64,000 nt of DNA from Bog-532 sp963828445 (GCA_963828445.1 CAWHFP010000005.1:251599-315598); one strand, 5' to 3'. Shown: positions 35,110-43,437, numbered from the stretch's first letter. The notes: generated by a model not told the origin, from the letters alone. Translations and numbers: made by a program.

Positions 35110-36005
35110 GATGTTCCTCCGGATGAATTGACCACGGTGTTTTCCAAAGTCCCCAGGCCGTCCACGCTGGTCCGGACGACGTCGCCCGGCCGCAGGTACA
35201 GGCCGCGGCTGGCCCCGACCCCGGACGGGCTGCCGGTGGCGATCACGTCGCCGGGTTCGAGGGTGGCCACCTCACTGGCCGCCGCGATCAGCTCGGCGAC
35301 CGGGCAGACCATGTCGGCGGTGGACTCGTCCTGGTGCAGCTCGCCGTTGACCCACAGCCGGACCCGCAGGTCCTGCGGGTCCGGCACCTGGAAGGCCGGG
35401 GTGATGCCGGGGCCGAGCGGCAGCGAACCGTCCAGCGACTTGGCCGCGAACCAGTCGTAGACGAACGGCGCGGCGGTGACGTCCGGCCGGCGGTGCAGGC
35501 CGCGGGCGGTGATGTCGTTGGCCACGCAGTAGCCGGCCACGGCGCGCAGTGCGTCTTTTTGGGCGATGTCCCGGCCGCCGGTGCCGATGACCACGGCCAG
35601 CTCGGCCTCCCAGTCGAGCCGGGACCGGTCCGGGGCGCGATCCACGATGGGGTCGGCGGGCCCGATGATCGTGGTGCTGGGCGCCTTGAGGAAGAAGAAC
35701 GGGCGCCAGCCCTGCTCGGGGATCTCCACCCCCATCTCGCGCATGTGGCGGCGGTAGTTGACCCCGGCGCAGAGCACCTTGCGCGGCCAGCGCAGCGGGG
35801 CCAGCAGCCGGTCGTAGGTGACCGGCGGCGCGCCCGTCACCTCCAGGTCGCGCAGCACCGGCTCGGCCTGGTCCCAGTCGGCCAGCAGTTCCATCATGGT
35901 CGGCCAGCGCTTGAGCTCGGGCGGCCCGGCCAGCGAACCGTCGGCCCGCAGCACCGCCAGCCCGGGGGTGCCGTCGCGCTCGTAGGTGCACAGCTGCCAG
36001 GTCAT
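35106..36005 (-). CDS. Fumarylacetoacetate hydrolase family protein
   Basis: 299 residues. FAH fold: KVLCAGVNYRRHMREMG, the metal ligands in RLDWEAELAVVIG (two Glu) and VANDITARGL (Asp), and GDVIATGSPSGVG. Members include 2-oxopent-4-enoate hydratases, acylpyruvases and C-C bond hydrolases; in this context it could supply the hydratase or hydrolase step between the ring-cleavage product and the aldolase substrate. Overlaps its neighbours on both sides by 4 nt. Confidence 0.93.
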   Translation of the reverse strand: MTWQLCTYERDGTPGLAVLRADGSLAGPPELKRWPTMMELLADWDQAEPVLRDLEVTGAPPVTYDRLLAPLRWPRKVLCAGVNYRRHMREMGVEIPEQGWRPFFFLKAPSTTIIGPADPIVDRAPDRSRLDWEAELAVVIGTGGRDIAQKDALRAVAGYCVANDITARGLHRRPDVTAAPFVYDWFAAKSLDGSLPLGPGITPAFQVPDPQDLRVRLWVNGELHQDESTADMVCPVAELIAAASEVATLEPGDVIATGSPSGVGASRGLYLRPGDVVRTSVDGLGTLENTVVNSSGGTS

Positions 36006-36925
36006 CTGGGTTCTTCTCCTTGGCTGGGTTCCGGGGCTGGCGCGGGGGCCGGGCTCAGGGCGGAGACGCCCGCGATCTGGTCGAGCACGCAGGCGATGTC
36101 CAGGGCGCCCCAGCCCTCGGCCACCGCCTGGTCGAACACGGCCTTGGCCGAGCTGAACACCGGAGTGGGCAGGGCGGTCTGGGCCGCGTTGGCCTCGATC
36201 TGCTCCAGGATCGGGTGCAGCGTGCTGATCGGCCCGGGCGCGGGCGACCAGGTACGGGCCCGCATGACCGGCCCCCGCTGCCGCCAGATGGCCGACGAGC
36301 CGATCGACTCGTCCAGCGTCCGCTGGACCAGGTCCAGGTCCAGGCCCCCGCGCCGGGCCAGTTCCATGGCTTCGGCCGCGGCCACCGTGTGCACGGCCAG
36401 CAGCAGGTTGGCCACGTACTTCATCAGCGCGCCGGTGCCGAACGCCCCGGTGTAGACCCAGGGCCCGGCGATGGCGTCCAGCACCGGCCGGACCTGCTCG
36501 GCCGCGGCCTCGGACCCGGACACGAACGTGGTCGCGCGCCTGGCCACCACCAGCGGCGGGCCGCCGCTGATCGGGCAGTCGAGCAGCTCGCCGCCGGACT
36601 CGGCCACCGCGTCGCGCACGGACCGCTTGCGTTCGACGTCCACGGTGCTCATCTCGATGTGCACGGTGCCGGGCCGCATCGTGGTCAGGGTGCCGTGCGG
36701 GCCGCAGACCACGTTGGTCACCGCGTCGGCGTCGGGCACGATCGACAGCAGCACGTCCGCCTCGGCCGCGACCTCGGCGGCCGAGGCGGCCACCGTGCCG
36801 CCGGCCTCGGCCAGGTCCGGCGACCCGGAGCGCCGGTAGCCGATGACCTCGAAGCCCCGCTCCATCAGGTTGCGGGCGATGGGCAGGCCCATCACACCGA
36901 GACCGATCACGCCCACTCGCTGCAT
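36002..36925 (-). CDS. NAD(P)-dependent oxidoreductase, 3-hydroxyisobutyrate dehydrogenase type
   Basis: 307 residues, beta-hydroxyacid dehydrogenase family. Rossmann motif GVIGLGVMGLPIARNL, substrate motif DCPISGGPPLVVARRAT, catalytic Lys in GALMKYVANLLLAVHTVA. ATG 36925 has GGAGGCAGCG upstream; the longer frame into the YciI gene is a shadow. The C-terminus is a Pro/Ala/Glu tail. Probably acts on a hydroxy-acid intermediate of the pathway. Confidence 0.92.
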   Translation of the reverse strand: MQRVGVIGLGVMGLPIARNLMERGFEVIGYRRSGSPDLAEAGGTVAASAAEVAAEADVLLSIVPDADAVTNVVCGPHGTLTTMRPGTVHIEMSTVDVERKRSVRDAVAESGGELLDCPISGGPPLVVARRATTFVSGSEAAAEQVRPVLDAIAGPWVYTGAFGTGALMKYVANLLLAVHTVAAAEAMELARRGGLDLDLVQRTLDESIGSSAIWRQRGPVMRARTWSPAPGPISTLHPILEQIEANAAQTALPTPVFSSAKAVFDQAVAEGWGALDIACVLDQIAGVSALSPAPAPAPEPSQGEEPR

Positions 36926-36998
36926 CGCTGCCTCCTTGCAGCCCGTCTTGCCCTTGCCGTCTTGCTTGTTGTTGCGGTCTTGCTTGTTCTGGCGGTGG

Positions 36999-37388
36999 CT
37001 AGTGCCAGTCGTAGGTGCCGGTGCCCAGGCTGACCCGGACCCCGATGCTGCCCTCGTTGAGCCGCCACCGGTACAGCTCGAACGTGCGCAGCCCGTGCCG
37101 GACGAACGGGTCGCCATCGGCGATCTTCCGGGCCGTCTCCTCGTCGGGGACCCGGAGGATCGTCAGGCCGGAGCCGGGCCCGGTGCCCGGTCCGGACAGC
37201 AGCGGCCCGGAGGCCAGCAGCACGTCGCGCCGCTCCAGGTCGAGCAGCCAGGCGACGTGTTCTTGGACACAGGCTTCGATGGCTGCCAGGTCGGTTCCGG
37301 GCCGCGGGATGGACCGGACCAGCCAGTAGTCACGTCCGAGCAGCCGGGCCAGATCGACCCCGGCGGCTGGCTCCTGGCTGCTCGTCAT
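36999..37388 (-). CDS. YciI-related protein
   Basis: 129 residues, ferredoxin-like YCII fold. Central HVAWLLDLERRDVLLASGPLLSG and TARKIADGDPFVRHGLRTFELYRWRL match the family, members of which include muconolactone-isomerase-like and dehydrochlorinase proteins. First gene of the minus-strand operon to 33200. Its ATG stands 7 nt after GntR box 37395-37410. Between it and the HIBADH gene lies a short CTTG-rich low-complexity spacer (36935-36995). Confidence 0.85.
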   Translation of the reverse strand: MTSSQEPAAGVDLARLLGRDYWLVRSIPRPGTDLAAIEACVQEHVAWLLDLERRDVLLASGPLLSGPGTGPGSGLTILRVPDEETARKIADGDPFVRHGLRTFELYRWRLNEGSIGVRVSLGTGTYDWH

Positions 37389-37394
37389 ACCTCA

Positions 37395-37410
37395 AAACTG
37401 TATGCAGTTT
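37395..37410. promoter_or_regulatory. GntR-type box AAACTGTATGCAGTTT (site 2)
   Basis: Reverse complement of site 1. On the minus strand TTGACG (37424-37419) and TACAGT (37402-37397), 16 bp apart, form a promoter whose -10 lies inside the box, so binding should block the YciI operon. It also sits upstream of the divergent gntR gene. Confidence 0.82.
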
Positions 37411-37439
37411 CGCGGCGGCGTCAACCCCTTCGCGGGACC

Positions 37440-37455
37440 AAACTGTATGCAGATC
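37440..37455. promoter_or_regulatory. Degenerate GntR-type box AAACTGTATGCAGATC (site 3)
   Basis: Left half and centre equal site 2; the right half diverges (GATC for GTTT). Centred 45 bp from site 2 and 27 nt upstream of the gntR ATG. Probably the weaker, autoregulatory site. Confidence 0.65.
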
Positions 37456-37481
37456 GACCGGGATCAGGAACAATGGAGCCC

Positions 37482-38255
37482 ATGGCCCGCGTCGTTGAGC
37501 TTCCTGACATCCGCAAGGTCGACCTGCCGGAGGCCCGGCAGGCCATCCCGCACGTGCACGCCTACCTGCGGGAGTGCATCCTCGACGGCACCCTGACCCC
37601 CGGCACCAAGCTGTCCCAGGTCAGCCTGGCCCGCCAGCTGGGCGTGAGCCGGACGCCGCTGCGCGAGGTCCTGCGCATGCTGCAGGAAGAGGGCCTGGTC
37701 GAGATCGAGCCCAACCAGCGCACCCGGGTCGCGGGCCTGGATCCCCAGGAGCTGGACGACGTGTACGCCAGCCGCATCCTGCTGGAGACGCTGGCCCTGT
37801 CGATGACCATGACCGCGTTCGGCGCGGCCTCCCGCAAGGAAGCCAAGCGCCTGCTGACCGCGATGCGGCGGGCGGCCAAGAGCGGCGATTTCGACGCCTG
37901 GTTCGCCACTCATGCCGACTTCCACCGGCTGTTCACCGCCGGCGCCGGTGAGTCGATGAAGCGCCAGCTCCAGACGCTGGCCGACCGGACCATCCGCTAC
38001 ATCCGGATCTACCAGGTCTCCGACCCGCACAGCTGGCAGACCGCGGGCGACGTCGAGCACGCCCGGATCCTGGAGGCCCTGATCGCCGGCGACGAGCCCG
38101 GCGCCCTGGTCGGCATGGCTCACCATCTGGCCCGCACCGCCCTCCGGGTGCTGGCCGACTGCTCCCCCGACTACGCCCCCACCGCCGTGCCCCACGCCGT
38201 CGCCCTGATCGAAGAGGGGCGCGCCCCGGCCGTTCCCCTCACCAGCGTCAGCTAG
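37482..38255 (+). CDS. GntR-family (FadR/VanR subfamily) transcriptional regulator
   Basis: 257 residues. Winged helix at residues 25-90 (LRECILDGTLTPGTKLSQVSLARQLGVSRTPLREVLRMLQEEGLVEIEPNQRTRVAG), then an all-helical FCD effector domain whose metal-binding His may lie in DFHRLF and HARILEALIAGD. ATG 37482 is chosen; ATG 37473 in frame is equally possible. Placement next to two of the four AAACTG-YATR-CAGTTT boxes makes it the likely regulator of the aromatic gene region; this pairing is inference. Confidence 0.93.
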   Translation: MARVVELPDIRKVDLPEARQAIPHVHAYLRECILDGTLTPGTKLSQVSLARQLGVSRTPLREVLRMLQEEGLVEIEPNQRTRVAGLDPQELDDVYASRILLETLALSMTMTAFGAASRKEAKRLLTAMRRAAKSGDFDAWFATHADFHRLFTAGAGESMKRQLQTLADRTIRYIRIYQVSDPHSWQTAGDVEHARILEALIAGDEPGALVGMAHHLARTALRVLADCSPDYAPTAVPHAVALIEEGRAPAVPLTSVS

Positions 38256-39422
38256 TCAGGGCTGGGCGGCTTCCTGGGGCTGGGCGTCTTCGGGCTGGAC
38301 GGTGGTGCCGGTGAAGAACTCGATCAGGCCGCAGGGGGCACGGTCGCCGAGGCAGAGGTCCACGATCTCGTGGGCGTCGGCGGATTCGGCCTCGCTGCGC
38401 GGGAACATGACCGCTTCGTAGGCGGTCAGCGCGGCCTCGACGTCGCCGGGGTGGGCGGCGATGGCCTGCCCGAGCTCGGCGCCATCGAGCATGGCCAGGT
38501 TGGCGCCCTCACCGGACGGCGGCATCAGGTGCGCGGCGTCCCCGAGCAGGGTCACGCCGGGTACCCGGTCCCACCGATGGCCATCCGGGAGTGCGTAGAT
38601 CATGCGCGCGACCGGCCCGGTCTCGCCGTCGGTGATCAGCGCGACCAGCTCCGGCGCCCAGCCCTCGAACTCGGCCGCGACCCGGGCCGTGGCCGTGGTG
38701 GCGTCGGTGAAGTCGATGGCGGCGAACCACTCGGCCGGGTGGACCAGCTGAACGTAGGTGTGCAGGACGCCCCCGGCCTCGCGGTGGGCGGTGATCCCTT
38801 TCCCGGGGGTGAGGGCCATCATCCCACCGGCGCCGACGGCCGCGGCGGCCGCGGGATGCCGCTGGTCAGCGTGCTGTAGATAGGTCTCGACGAACGTCAG
38901 GCCGGCGTACTCGGGCCTGGCCTGCGACAGCAGCGGCCGGACCTTCGACCAGGCGCCGTCGGCCCCGACCAGGAGATCGGTGGTCACGGCCGTCCCGTCG
39001 GCGAAGCTCAGCCGGTGGCGGCCGTGGCCCAGGGGTGAGACCGTGGTCAGCTTCTTGCCCCACTGGACGGTCCCGGCGGGCAGGGAGTCGAGAAGGATGC
39101 GGCGCAGGTCGCCGCGGAGCGCCTCGGGGCGCCCGTGCCGGCCGTCGTCGGACTCCTCGTACAGCACCTGGCCCCGCGGGTCGAGCACCCGGGTGGCCTC
39201 GGCGCCCTCGTGGATGATGGCGTGGAACTCGTCGGTGAGGCCGGCCGCGGCCAGGGCGACCTGCCCGTTGTGCTCGTGCATGTCGAGCTGGCCGCCCTGG
39301 GTCCGGGCCTGCGCCGACGGCTCCGCCTCGTAGACCGTGGCCGCGATGCCGCGGACGTGCAGAACGCGGGCCAGGGTGAGGCCGCCGAGACCGGCCCCGA
39401 TGATCGCGATGGGTGTCGTCAT
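38256..39422 (-). CDS. TetX-like FAD-dependent monooxygenase
   Basis: 388 residues, class A flavoprotein monooxygenase with the whole-length pattern of tetracycline-inactivating TetX: IAIIGAGLGGLTLARVL (FAD), GGQLDMHEHNGQVALAAAGL, RGDLRRILLDSLPAGTVQWGKKL, LVGADGAWSKVRPLL and LLGDAAHLMPPSGEGANLAMLDGAELG. The substrate may be a tetracycline-like polyketide or an aromatic compound. Divergent from a TetR gene with two operators between them, the usual layout of drug-inducible inactivation genes. Confidence 0.88.
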   Translation of the reverse strand: MTTPIAIIGAGLGGLTLARVLHVRGIAATVYEAEPSAQARTQGGQLDMHEHNGQVALAAAGLTDEFHAIIHEGAEATRVLDPRGQVLYEESDDGRHGRPEALRGDLRRILLDSLPAGTVQWGKKLTTVSPLGHGRHRLSFADGTAVTTDLLVGADGAWSKVRPLLSQARPEYAGLTFVETYLQHADQRHPAAAAAVGAGGMMALTPGKGITAHREAGGVLHTYVQLVHPAEWFAAIDFTDATTATARVAAEFEGWAPELVALITDGETGPVARMIYALPDGHRWDRVPGVTLLGDAAHLMPPSGEGANLAMLDGAELGQAIAAHPGDVEAALTAYEAVMFPRSEAESADAHEIVDLCLGDRAPCGLIEFFTGTTVQPEDAQPQEAAQP

Positions 39423-39483
39423 GGTGATGCCCCCTTCCGGGTGTCGTTTCGTGGCGTTCCGTGTCGTTTCGCCGAGCTGCTTT

Positions 39484-39496
39484 GGAACGTTGTTCC
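39484..39496. promoter_or_regulatory. TetR-type operator GGAAC-GTT-GTTCC
   Basis: Perfect 5-bp arms (extended to TGGAAC/GTTCCA) around a 3-bp centre, in the intergenic region of the TetX-like and TetR genes. The second copy is 24 bp away centre to centre. Confidence 0.75.
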
Positions 39497-39505
39497 ATAG
39501 CCATC

Positions 39506-39522
39506 TTGGAACATCGTTCCAA
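39506..39522. promoter_or_regulatory. TetR-type operator TTGGAACATCGTTCCAA
   Basis: Perfect 7-bp arms around ATC. Together with the site at 39484-39496 it forms a tandem operator between divergent genes. It overlaps a plausible -35 (TTGGAA) of the tetR gene. Confidence 0.8.
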
Positions 39523-39541
39523 CTATGTCAAGATGGTGTCC

Positions 39542-40213
39542 ATGGCGGCCAGGACCAAGCGGGCGGAACGGCGTACGGACGCGCTGTCCAAGGAGCGGAT
39601 CGTCGAGGCGGCGATCGAGATCCTCGACGTCGACGGCGAGAACGCGCTGACCTTCCGCGCCCTCTCGGCTCGCCTGGCCACCGGGGCCGGGGCGATCTAT
39701 CACCATGTGGCCAGCAAGGACGCGCTGCTGGCCACGGCGACCAACGGTGTCGTCAGCCGGGTCGTGGCCGACGTGGACCGCGGGGCGGAGCCGCGGGCGG
39801 CGATCCGGGCCCTGGCCGTGGGCATGTTCGACGCGATCGACGCCCATCCCTGGGTGGGGACCGAGTTGTCCCGGGAGCCGTGGCAGTTCGCTTCGCTGCA
39901 GGTCCTGGAGGGCTTCGGCCAGCAGATCACGGCGTTGGGAGTCCCGGCGCGAGCGCAGTTCGACTGCGCATCGGCCCTGCTGAACTACGTTCTCGGTCTG
40001 GCCGGTCAGTACGCCGCGGGCGCCCGCCTGCTGGCGGGCGTCACCGACCGGGCGACCTTCCTGGCCACCGTGGCGGCCCGGTGGGCCCAGCTCGACCCGG
40101 CCGAGTATCCGTTCGTGCGCCAGGTGGCGGCCCAGCTACCCGGGCACGACGATCGCGAGCAGTTCCTGGCCGGGATCGACCTCATCCTGGCCGGCATCAC
40201 CAGCGTCCAGTGA
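39542..40213 (+). CDS. TetR-family transcriptional regulator (TetR_C1 type)
   Basis: 223 residues. Helix-turn-helix ALSKERIVEAAIEILDVDGENALTFRALSARLATGAGAIYHHVASKDALL near the N-terminus, as in TetR itself, followed by a helical ligand domain. ATG 39542 is taken; ATG 39533 in frame is an alternative and the gene may be leaderless. Presumably represses itself and the TetX-like gene through GGAAC-N3-GTTCC. Confidence 0.92.
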   Translation: MAARTKRAERRTDALSKERIVEAAIEILDVDGENALTFRALSARLATGAGAIYHHVASKDALLATATNGVVSRVVADVDRGAEPRAAIRALAVGMFDAIDAHPWVGTELSREPWQFASLQVLEGFGQQITALGVPARAQFDCASALLNYVLGLAGQYAAGARLLAGVTDRATFLATVAARWAQLDPAEYPFVRQVAAQLPGHDDREQFLAGIDLILAGITSVQ

Positions 40214-40278
40214 GCGGCGGGGTTCTGGGCTGGGGGCCGCGGCTCGGCCGGGGTCACGAGGAGCGGGCCGGGGGGTGG

Positions 40279-41142
40279 CTACTCGGGGGCGAGGAAGGGG
40301 TCGACGGCGGTGAGGAAGTCTCGGGTCTTCTCGATCATGGTCCAGTGGCCGCAGTTGGCCAGGATGTGCAGGCGGGCGTCCGGGAGCAGGTCGATGAGCT
40401 GGGCCGAGGAGACGCGCCACGGGACCACCTGGTCGTCGCGGCCGTGGACGAGCAGGACGGGCTGGCTGATGGCGGCCAGCTCGGAGCCGGACAGGGCCAG
40501 GTCATCGACCCAGCGCTGGCGGGGCTCGGGGAACATGGCGGCCCAGGAGTCGCGGACCGGCGGGTTCAGGCTGGCCTGGTAGCGCAGCCCGACCAGTTCG
40601 TCGGTGATCAGGGCCCGGTTGTGGGCGAACAGGCCGATGACGTGGCGCATCTGCTCGGTGCCGGGGGTGTAGCCCCAGATCTCGTTCAGGCCGTAGGGCA
40701 GGGCCATGGCCACACCCATCGAGCCCATGGTCACGATGCGGCGCACCGCCTCCGGCCGCGCGGCCGCGATGGACAGCGCGATCGCTCCGCCCATGGAGTT
40801 GCCGATGATGTCCACGGTGTCCAGGCCGAGCGTGTCCAGCAGGGCCAGCGCGTGCTCGGTCCAGGCCGCCCGGCCGTAGGTGCGCGGCTCGCCGGTGGCC
40901 GTGCCCCCGAAGCCCAGCTGGTCCGGGGCGATGACCCGGCGGCCGGTGCTCAGGGCCGGGATGACCGGGCGCCAGTTGGCCAGGCCGGTCACGCCGGGGC
41001 CGGAGCCGTGCAGCAGGACCAGGGGCGGGGCGGCCGGGCCGGGCCCGGACGGGTCGCCGGTGTCGATCACGGCCGTGCGGACTCCGGCCACGTCAAGCGC
41101 GACCGTGTTCATGCTCGCCGGAGCGAGGTCGGTGGTGGTCAT
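40279..41142 (-). CDS. Alpha/beta hydrolase, meta-cleavage product hydrolase type
   Basis: 287 residues, BphD/HsaD/MhpC-like. Oxyanion loop LLHGSGPGVTGLANW, nucleophile Ser in IIGNSMGGAIAL, acid Asp in VHGRDDQVVPW and His in LANCGHWTMIEK. Such enzymes split the ring-opened dienoate to a hydroxypentadienoate and an acid. Start ATG 41142 overlaps the dioxygenase stop. Third gene of the 42511-40279 operon. Confidence 0.93.
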   Translation of the reverse strand: MTTTDLAPASMNTVALDVAGVRTAVIDTGDPSGPGPAAPPLVLLHGSGPGVTGLANWRPVIPALSTGRRVIAPDQLGFGGTATGEPRTYGRAAWTEHALALLDTLGLDTVDIIGNSMGGAIALSIAAARPEAVRRIVTMGSMGVAMALPYGLNEIWGYTPGTEQMRHVIGLFAHNRALITDELVGLRYQASLNPPVRDSWAAMFPEPRQRWVDDLALSGSELAAISQPVLLVHGRDDQVVPWRVSSAQLIDLLPDARLHILANCGHWTMIEKTRDFLTAVDPFLAPE

Positions 41143-42098
41143 CGGGTGCGGCCTCCGACGGGCTCGGGTGACGGGGTGGACGGTTCTGCCGGGGCCGGCG
41201 GCGGGGTGGCGGCCGGGGCGGGGTCGACCAGCTGACGCTGGGACGAGACCCGCTTGGTCGGACCCAGCCACATATCGATCGAGCCGGGCTCGTCCGGGTC
41301 GAACGTGCGCGGCGTCCAGGCCGCGTCGTCCTCGATCCGGCGCACCCCGAACGAGTACTCGTAGGTGAACCCCTCCGGGCCCAGGAAGTAAAGGAAGATC
41401 GCGGTCGACTGCGGGTGGCGCCCGGGGCCCATCTCGATCTGCACGCCGTGGTCGAGCAGGAAGTGCCAGTTCCGGAACACGTCGTCGATGGAGGCGACCT
41501 GGAAGTTCATGTGGCACAGGCCGGGGGTGTCGGCCTGGAAAACGGCCAGCTTGTGGTGCACCGGGTCGATCCGGAGCAGGCAGGCCTTGTCCCGGATCCA
41601 GTCGGAGACCTTGGCGTTGAACCGGGTGCTCCAGAACCGGTGGGCGTCGTACACGTCCGGGGCATCCAGGCACAGGTGCCCGAACTCCGTGATCCCGGCG
41701 GTCCGGCTGAACGCCACCGGGCGGGCCACGTTCTCCTGGTCGATGACCAGTTCCAGGTGATTGCCGAACGGGTCGTCGAACCCGATGAACTCGCGCACCC
41801 GGCGGGACCGGGCCTGCTCGGCGGAGCCCCGCCGGACGGTGATGCCGCTGCGTTCGAGCTCGGTCTCGGCCGCGTCCAGTTCGTCCGGCCCGGCCACCGT
41901 GAAGCCGGAGGCAATCACCCCCGACCGGCCCTCGACCAGGGACAGGCAGTGGTGCCGCTGGTCGGCGCGCAGGTGGGCGACTCCGGGTTCGGTGGATTCG
42001 GCCAGTTCGAGACCGACGATCTCGGTGGCGAACCGGGTGGCGGCGGCCAGGTCGGCCACGCCGGAGCGGACGTAGGCGATATCGGTCAGCGTGATCAT
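41139..42098 (-). CDS. Extradiol (catechol 2,3-) dioxygenase, VOC family
   Basis: 319 residues, two-domain type I extradiol dioxygenase. Probable iron ligands: His in EFGHLCLDAPD, His in GLCHMNFQVAS and Glu in FTYEYSFGVRR, in the right order and spacing. A 35-residue Pro/Glu/Ala tail extends past the fold. Performs the meta-cleavage of a catechol. ATG 42098; preceded by the NTF2-like gene and overlapping the hydrolase. Confidence 0.92.
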   Translation of the reverse strand: MITLTDIAYVRSGVADLAAATRFATEIVGLELAESTEPGVAHLRADQRHHCLSLVEGRSGVIASGFTVAGPDELDAAETELERSGITVRRGSAEQARSRRVREFIGFDDPFGNHLELVIDQENVARPVAFSRTAGITEFGHLCLDAPDVYDAHRFWSTRFNAKVSDWIRDKACLLRIDPVHHKLAVFQADTPGLCHMNFQVASIDDVFRNWHFLLDHGVQIEMGPGRHPQSTAIFLYFLGPEGFTYEYSFGVRRIEDDAAWTPRTFDPDEPGSIDMWLGPTKRVSSQRQLVDPAPAATPPPAPAEPSTPSPEPVGGRTR

Positions 42099-42157
42099 CA
42101 GGCGGGTCCGTTCAGTCTGTTCGGTCCGTTCAGCGGCGGGCGGGTCAGGCGCACCGG

Positions 42158-42511
42158 TCAGGCGAACACCGGGGTCAGGTCGATGTAGATCTGCCAGTCG
42201 CGGACCAGGTCGCCGTCGAACTCGAGGATGTCGGCGTTGGGCACGGTCACGTGCTTGCCGTCCTTGCGCACGTACTCGACGTCGATCTTGGCCACCATGG
42301 TGTCGCCGGACTCGATCACCTTGATCAGGTGGTGGGTCAGGCCGTCGATGGTCGACCAGAAACCGAGCACGGCCTCGCGGACCGCGTCCTTCCCGTGGAT
42401 GGGCTCGGCGTTGCCGAACCGGAAGGTCACGTCCGGGGTCAGGTGCTTGACGAACCGTTCGACGTCGAACGAGTCGATGTCGGCGAACAGGGTCTTGGAG
42501 TCGCGGTTCAT
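42158..42511 (-). CDS. SnoaL/NTF2-like protein
   Basis: 117 residues, cystatin-like alpha+beta cone: DIDSFDVERFVKHLTPDVTFRFGNAEPIHGKDAVREAVLGFWSTIDGLTHHL and the closing FDGDLVRDWQIYIDLTPVF. Members are isomerases, cyclases or dehydratases; activity here is unknown. ATG 42511 follows GGAGGAGAGCC; GntR box 42548-42563 is 37 nt upstream. First gene of the extradiol operon. Confidence 0.9.
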   Translation of the reverse strand: MNRDSKTLFADIDSFDVERFVKHLTPDVTFRFGNAEPIHGKDAVREAVLGFWSTIDGLTHHLIKVIESGDTMVAKIDVEYVRKDGKHVTVPNADILEFDGDLVRDWQIYIDLTPVFA

Positions 42512-42547
42512 GGCTCTCCTCCGTTGGAGACAGCGCGGCCTGGTCGT

Positions 42548-42563
42548 AAACTGCATACAGTTT
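42548..42563. promoter_or_regulatory. GntR-type box AAACTGCATACAGTTT (site 4)
   Basis: Identical to site 1. Lies between the divergent NTF2-dioxygenase-hydrolase operon and the class II aldolase-like gene, so it may control both. Confidence 0.8.
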
Positions 42564-42704
42564 AGGTCGGAGGCGGCCAGGTGGGAAGATGCCGGAGCCA
42601 CAAAATGGCGTGAAACGGCCGGGACGCGGGGGGTCGTTGCGCGGGGAGGTGCCGCGATGACGTGCGGTGCTGGAACGGGTGGGGCGGCGTGGGGAAGGTG
42701 AGCG

Positions 42705-43415
42705 ATGGCCGAGGATGAGGGCCGCCGGGACGAGGTGGCCGAGGCGGGCCGGGTGCTGGCCGGCCTGGGGCTGGTGACCGCGTTCGGGCACGTGTCGGCG
42801 CGAGCCGGGAATGCGATGCTGATCACCCCGGCCGCCGAGCTGGGCGAGGTGGCCGCCGACCGGGTGGTGCGGGTGCCACTGGACGCCGGCGTGCTGCCGG
42901 CCGGGGCACCGGCCGAGGCCTGGGCCCACCTGGCCCTGTACCGGCGGCGGCCCGACGTGGACGCCGTTGCGCGGGCCCAGCCACCCAGCGCGTTCGCGGC
43001 CGGGGCGGCGGCGGACCCGGGAGGCCGGGGCATCGAGCCGCTGTACGGGCAGGCGGCCTGGCTGGGTGAACGGGTCCCGGTGCACGACGATGCCCGGCTG
43101 CTGCGATCGATGGACCTGGCCGAGGCGGCCGCGGCCCGGCTGCCGGACGGCGAGGCCCTGCTGCTGCGGGGCAACGGGGCCATCACCGTGGGCGCCGGAC
43201 CCGGGCTGGCCGTGGCCCGGATGTGGCTGCTGGCCGCGGCCTGCCAGGCGTTCCTGGCCGCCCGGGCGGCCGGGCCGGTGACGCCGCTCAGCCCGGCCGA
43301 GATCGAGTCCTGGCGGGCGGTGTCGGGCGAGTTGCTGCCGCGGCTGTGGCACCATCTGCGGAGACGCCCACGAGGGCAACGGCATGGTTACGATGACGCC
43401 GGGGGAACCGGTTGA
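42705..43415 (+). CDS. Class II aldolase/adducin-like protein lacking the zinc site
   Basis: 236 residues. The fold is recognisable: AEAGRVLAGLGLVTAFGHVSAR, WAHLALYRRRPDVDAVARAQPPSAFA, HDDARLLRS and ALLLRGNGAITVG. The HxH zinc pair of true aldolases (usual HTHPP) reads RAQPP and the following NHG reads GNG, so metal catalysis of the usual type is doubtful. I believe a branch with these changes exists among actinomycetes, but cannot check it. ATG 42705; GntR box 142 nt upstream. Confidence 0.85.
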   Translation: MAEDEGRRDEVAEAGRVLAGLGLVTAFGHVSARAGNAMLITPAAELGEVAADRVVRVPLDAGVLPAGAPAEAWAHLALYRRRPDVDAVARAQPPSAFAAGAAADPGGRGIEPLYGQAAWLGERVPVHDDARLLRSMDLAEAAAARLPDGEALLLRGNGAITVGAGPGLAVARMWLLAAACQAFLAARAAGPVTPLSPAEIESWRAVSGELLPRLWHHLRRRPRGQRHGYDDAGGTG

Positions 43416-43437
43416 GGTCGGCGAAACAGGAGCCCGC

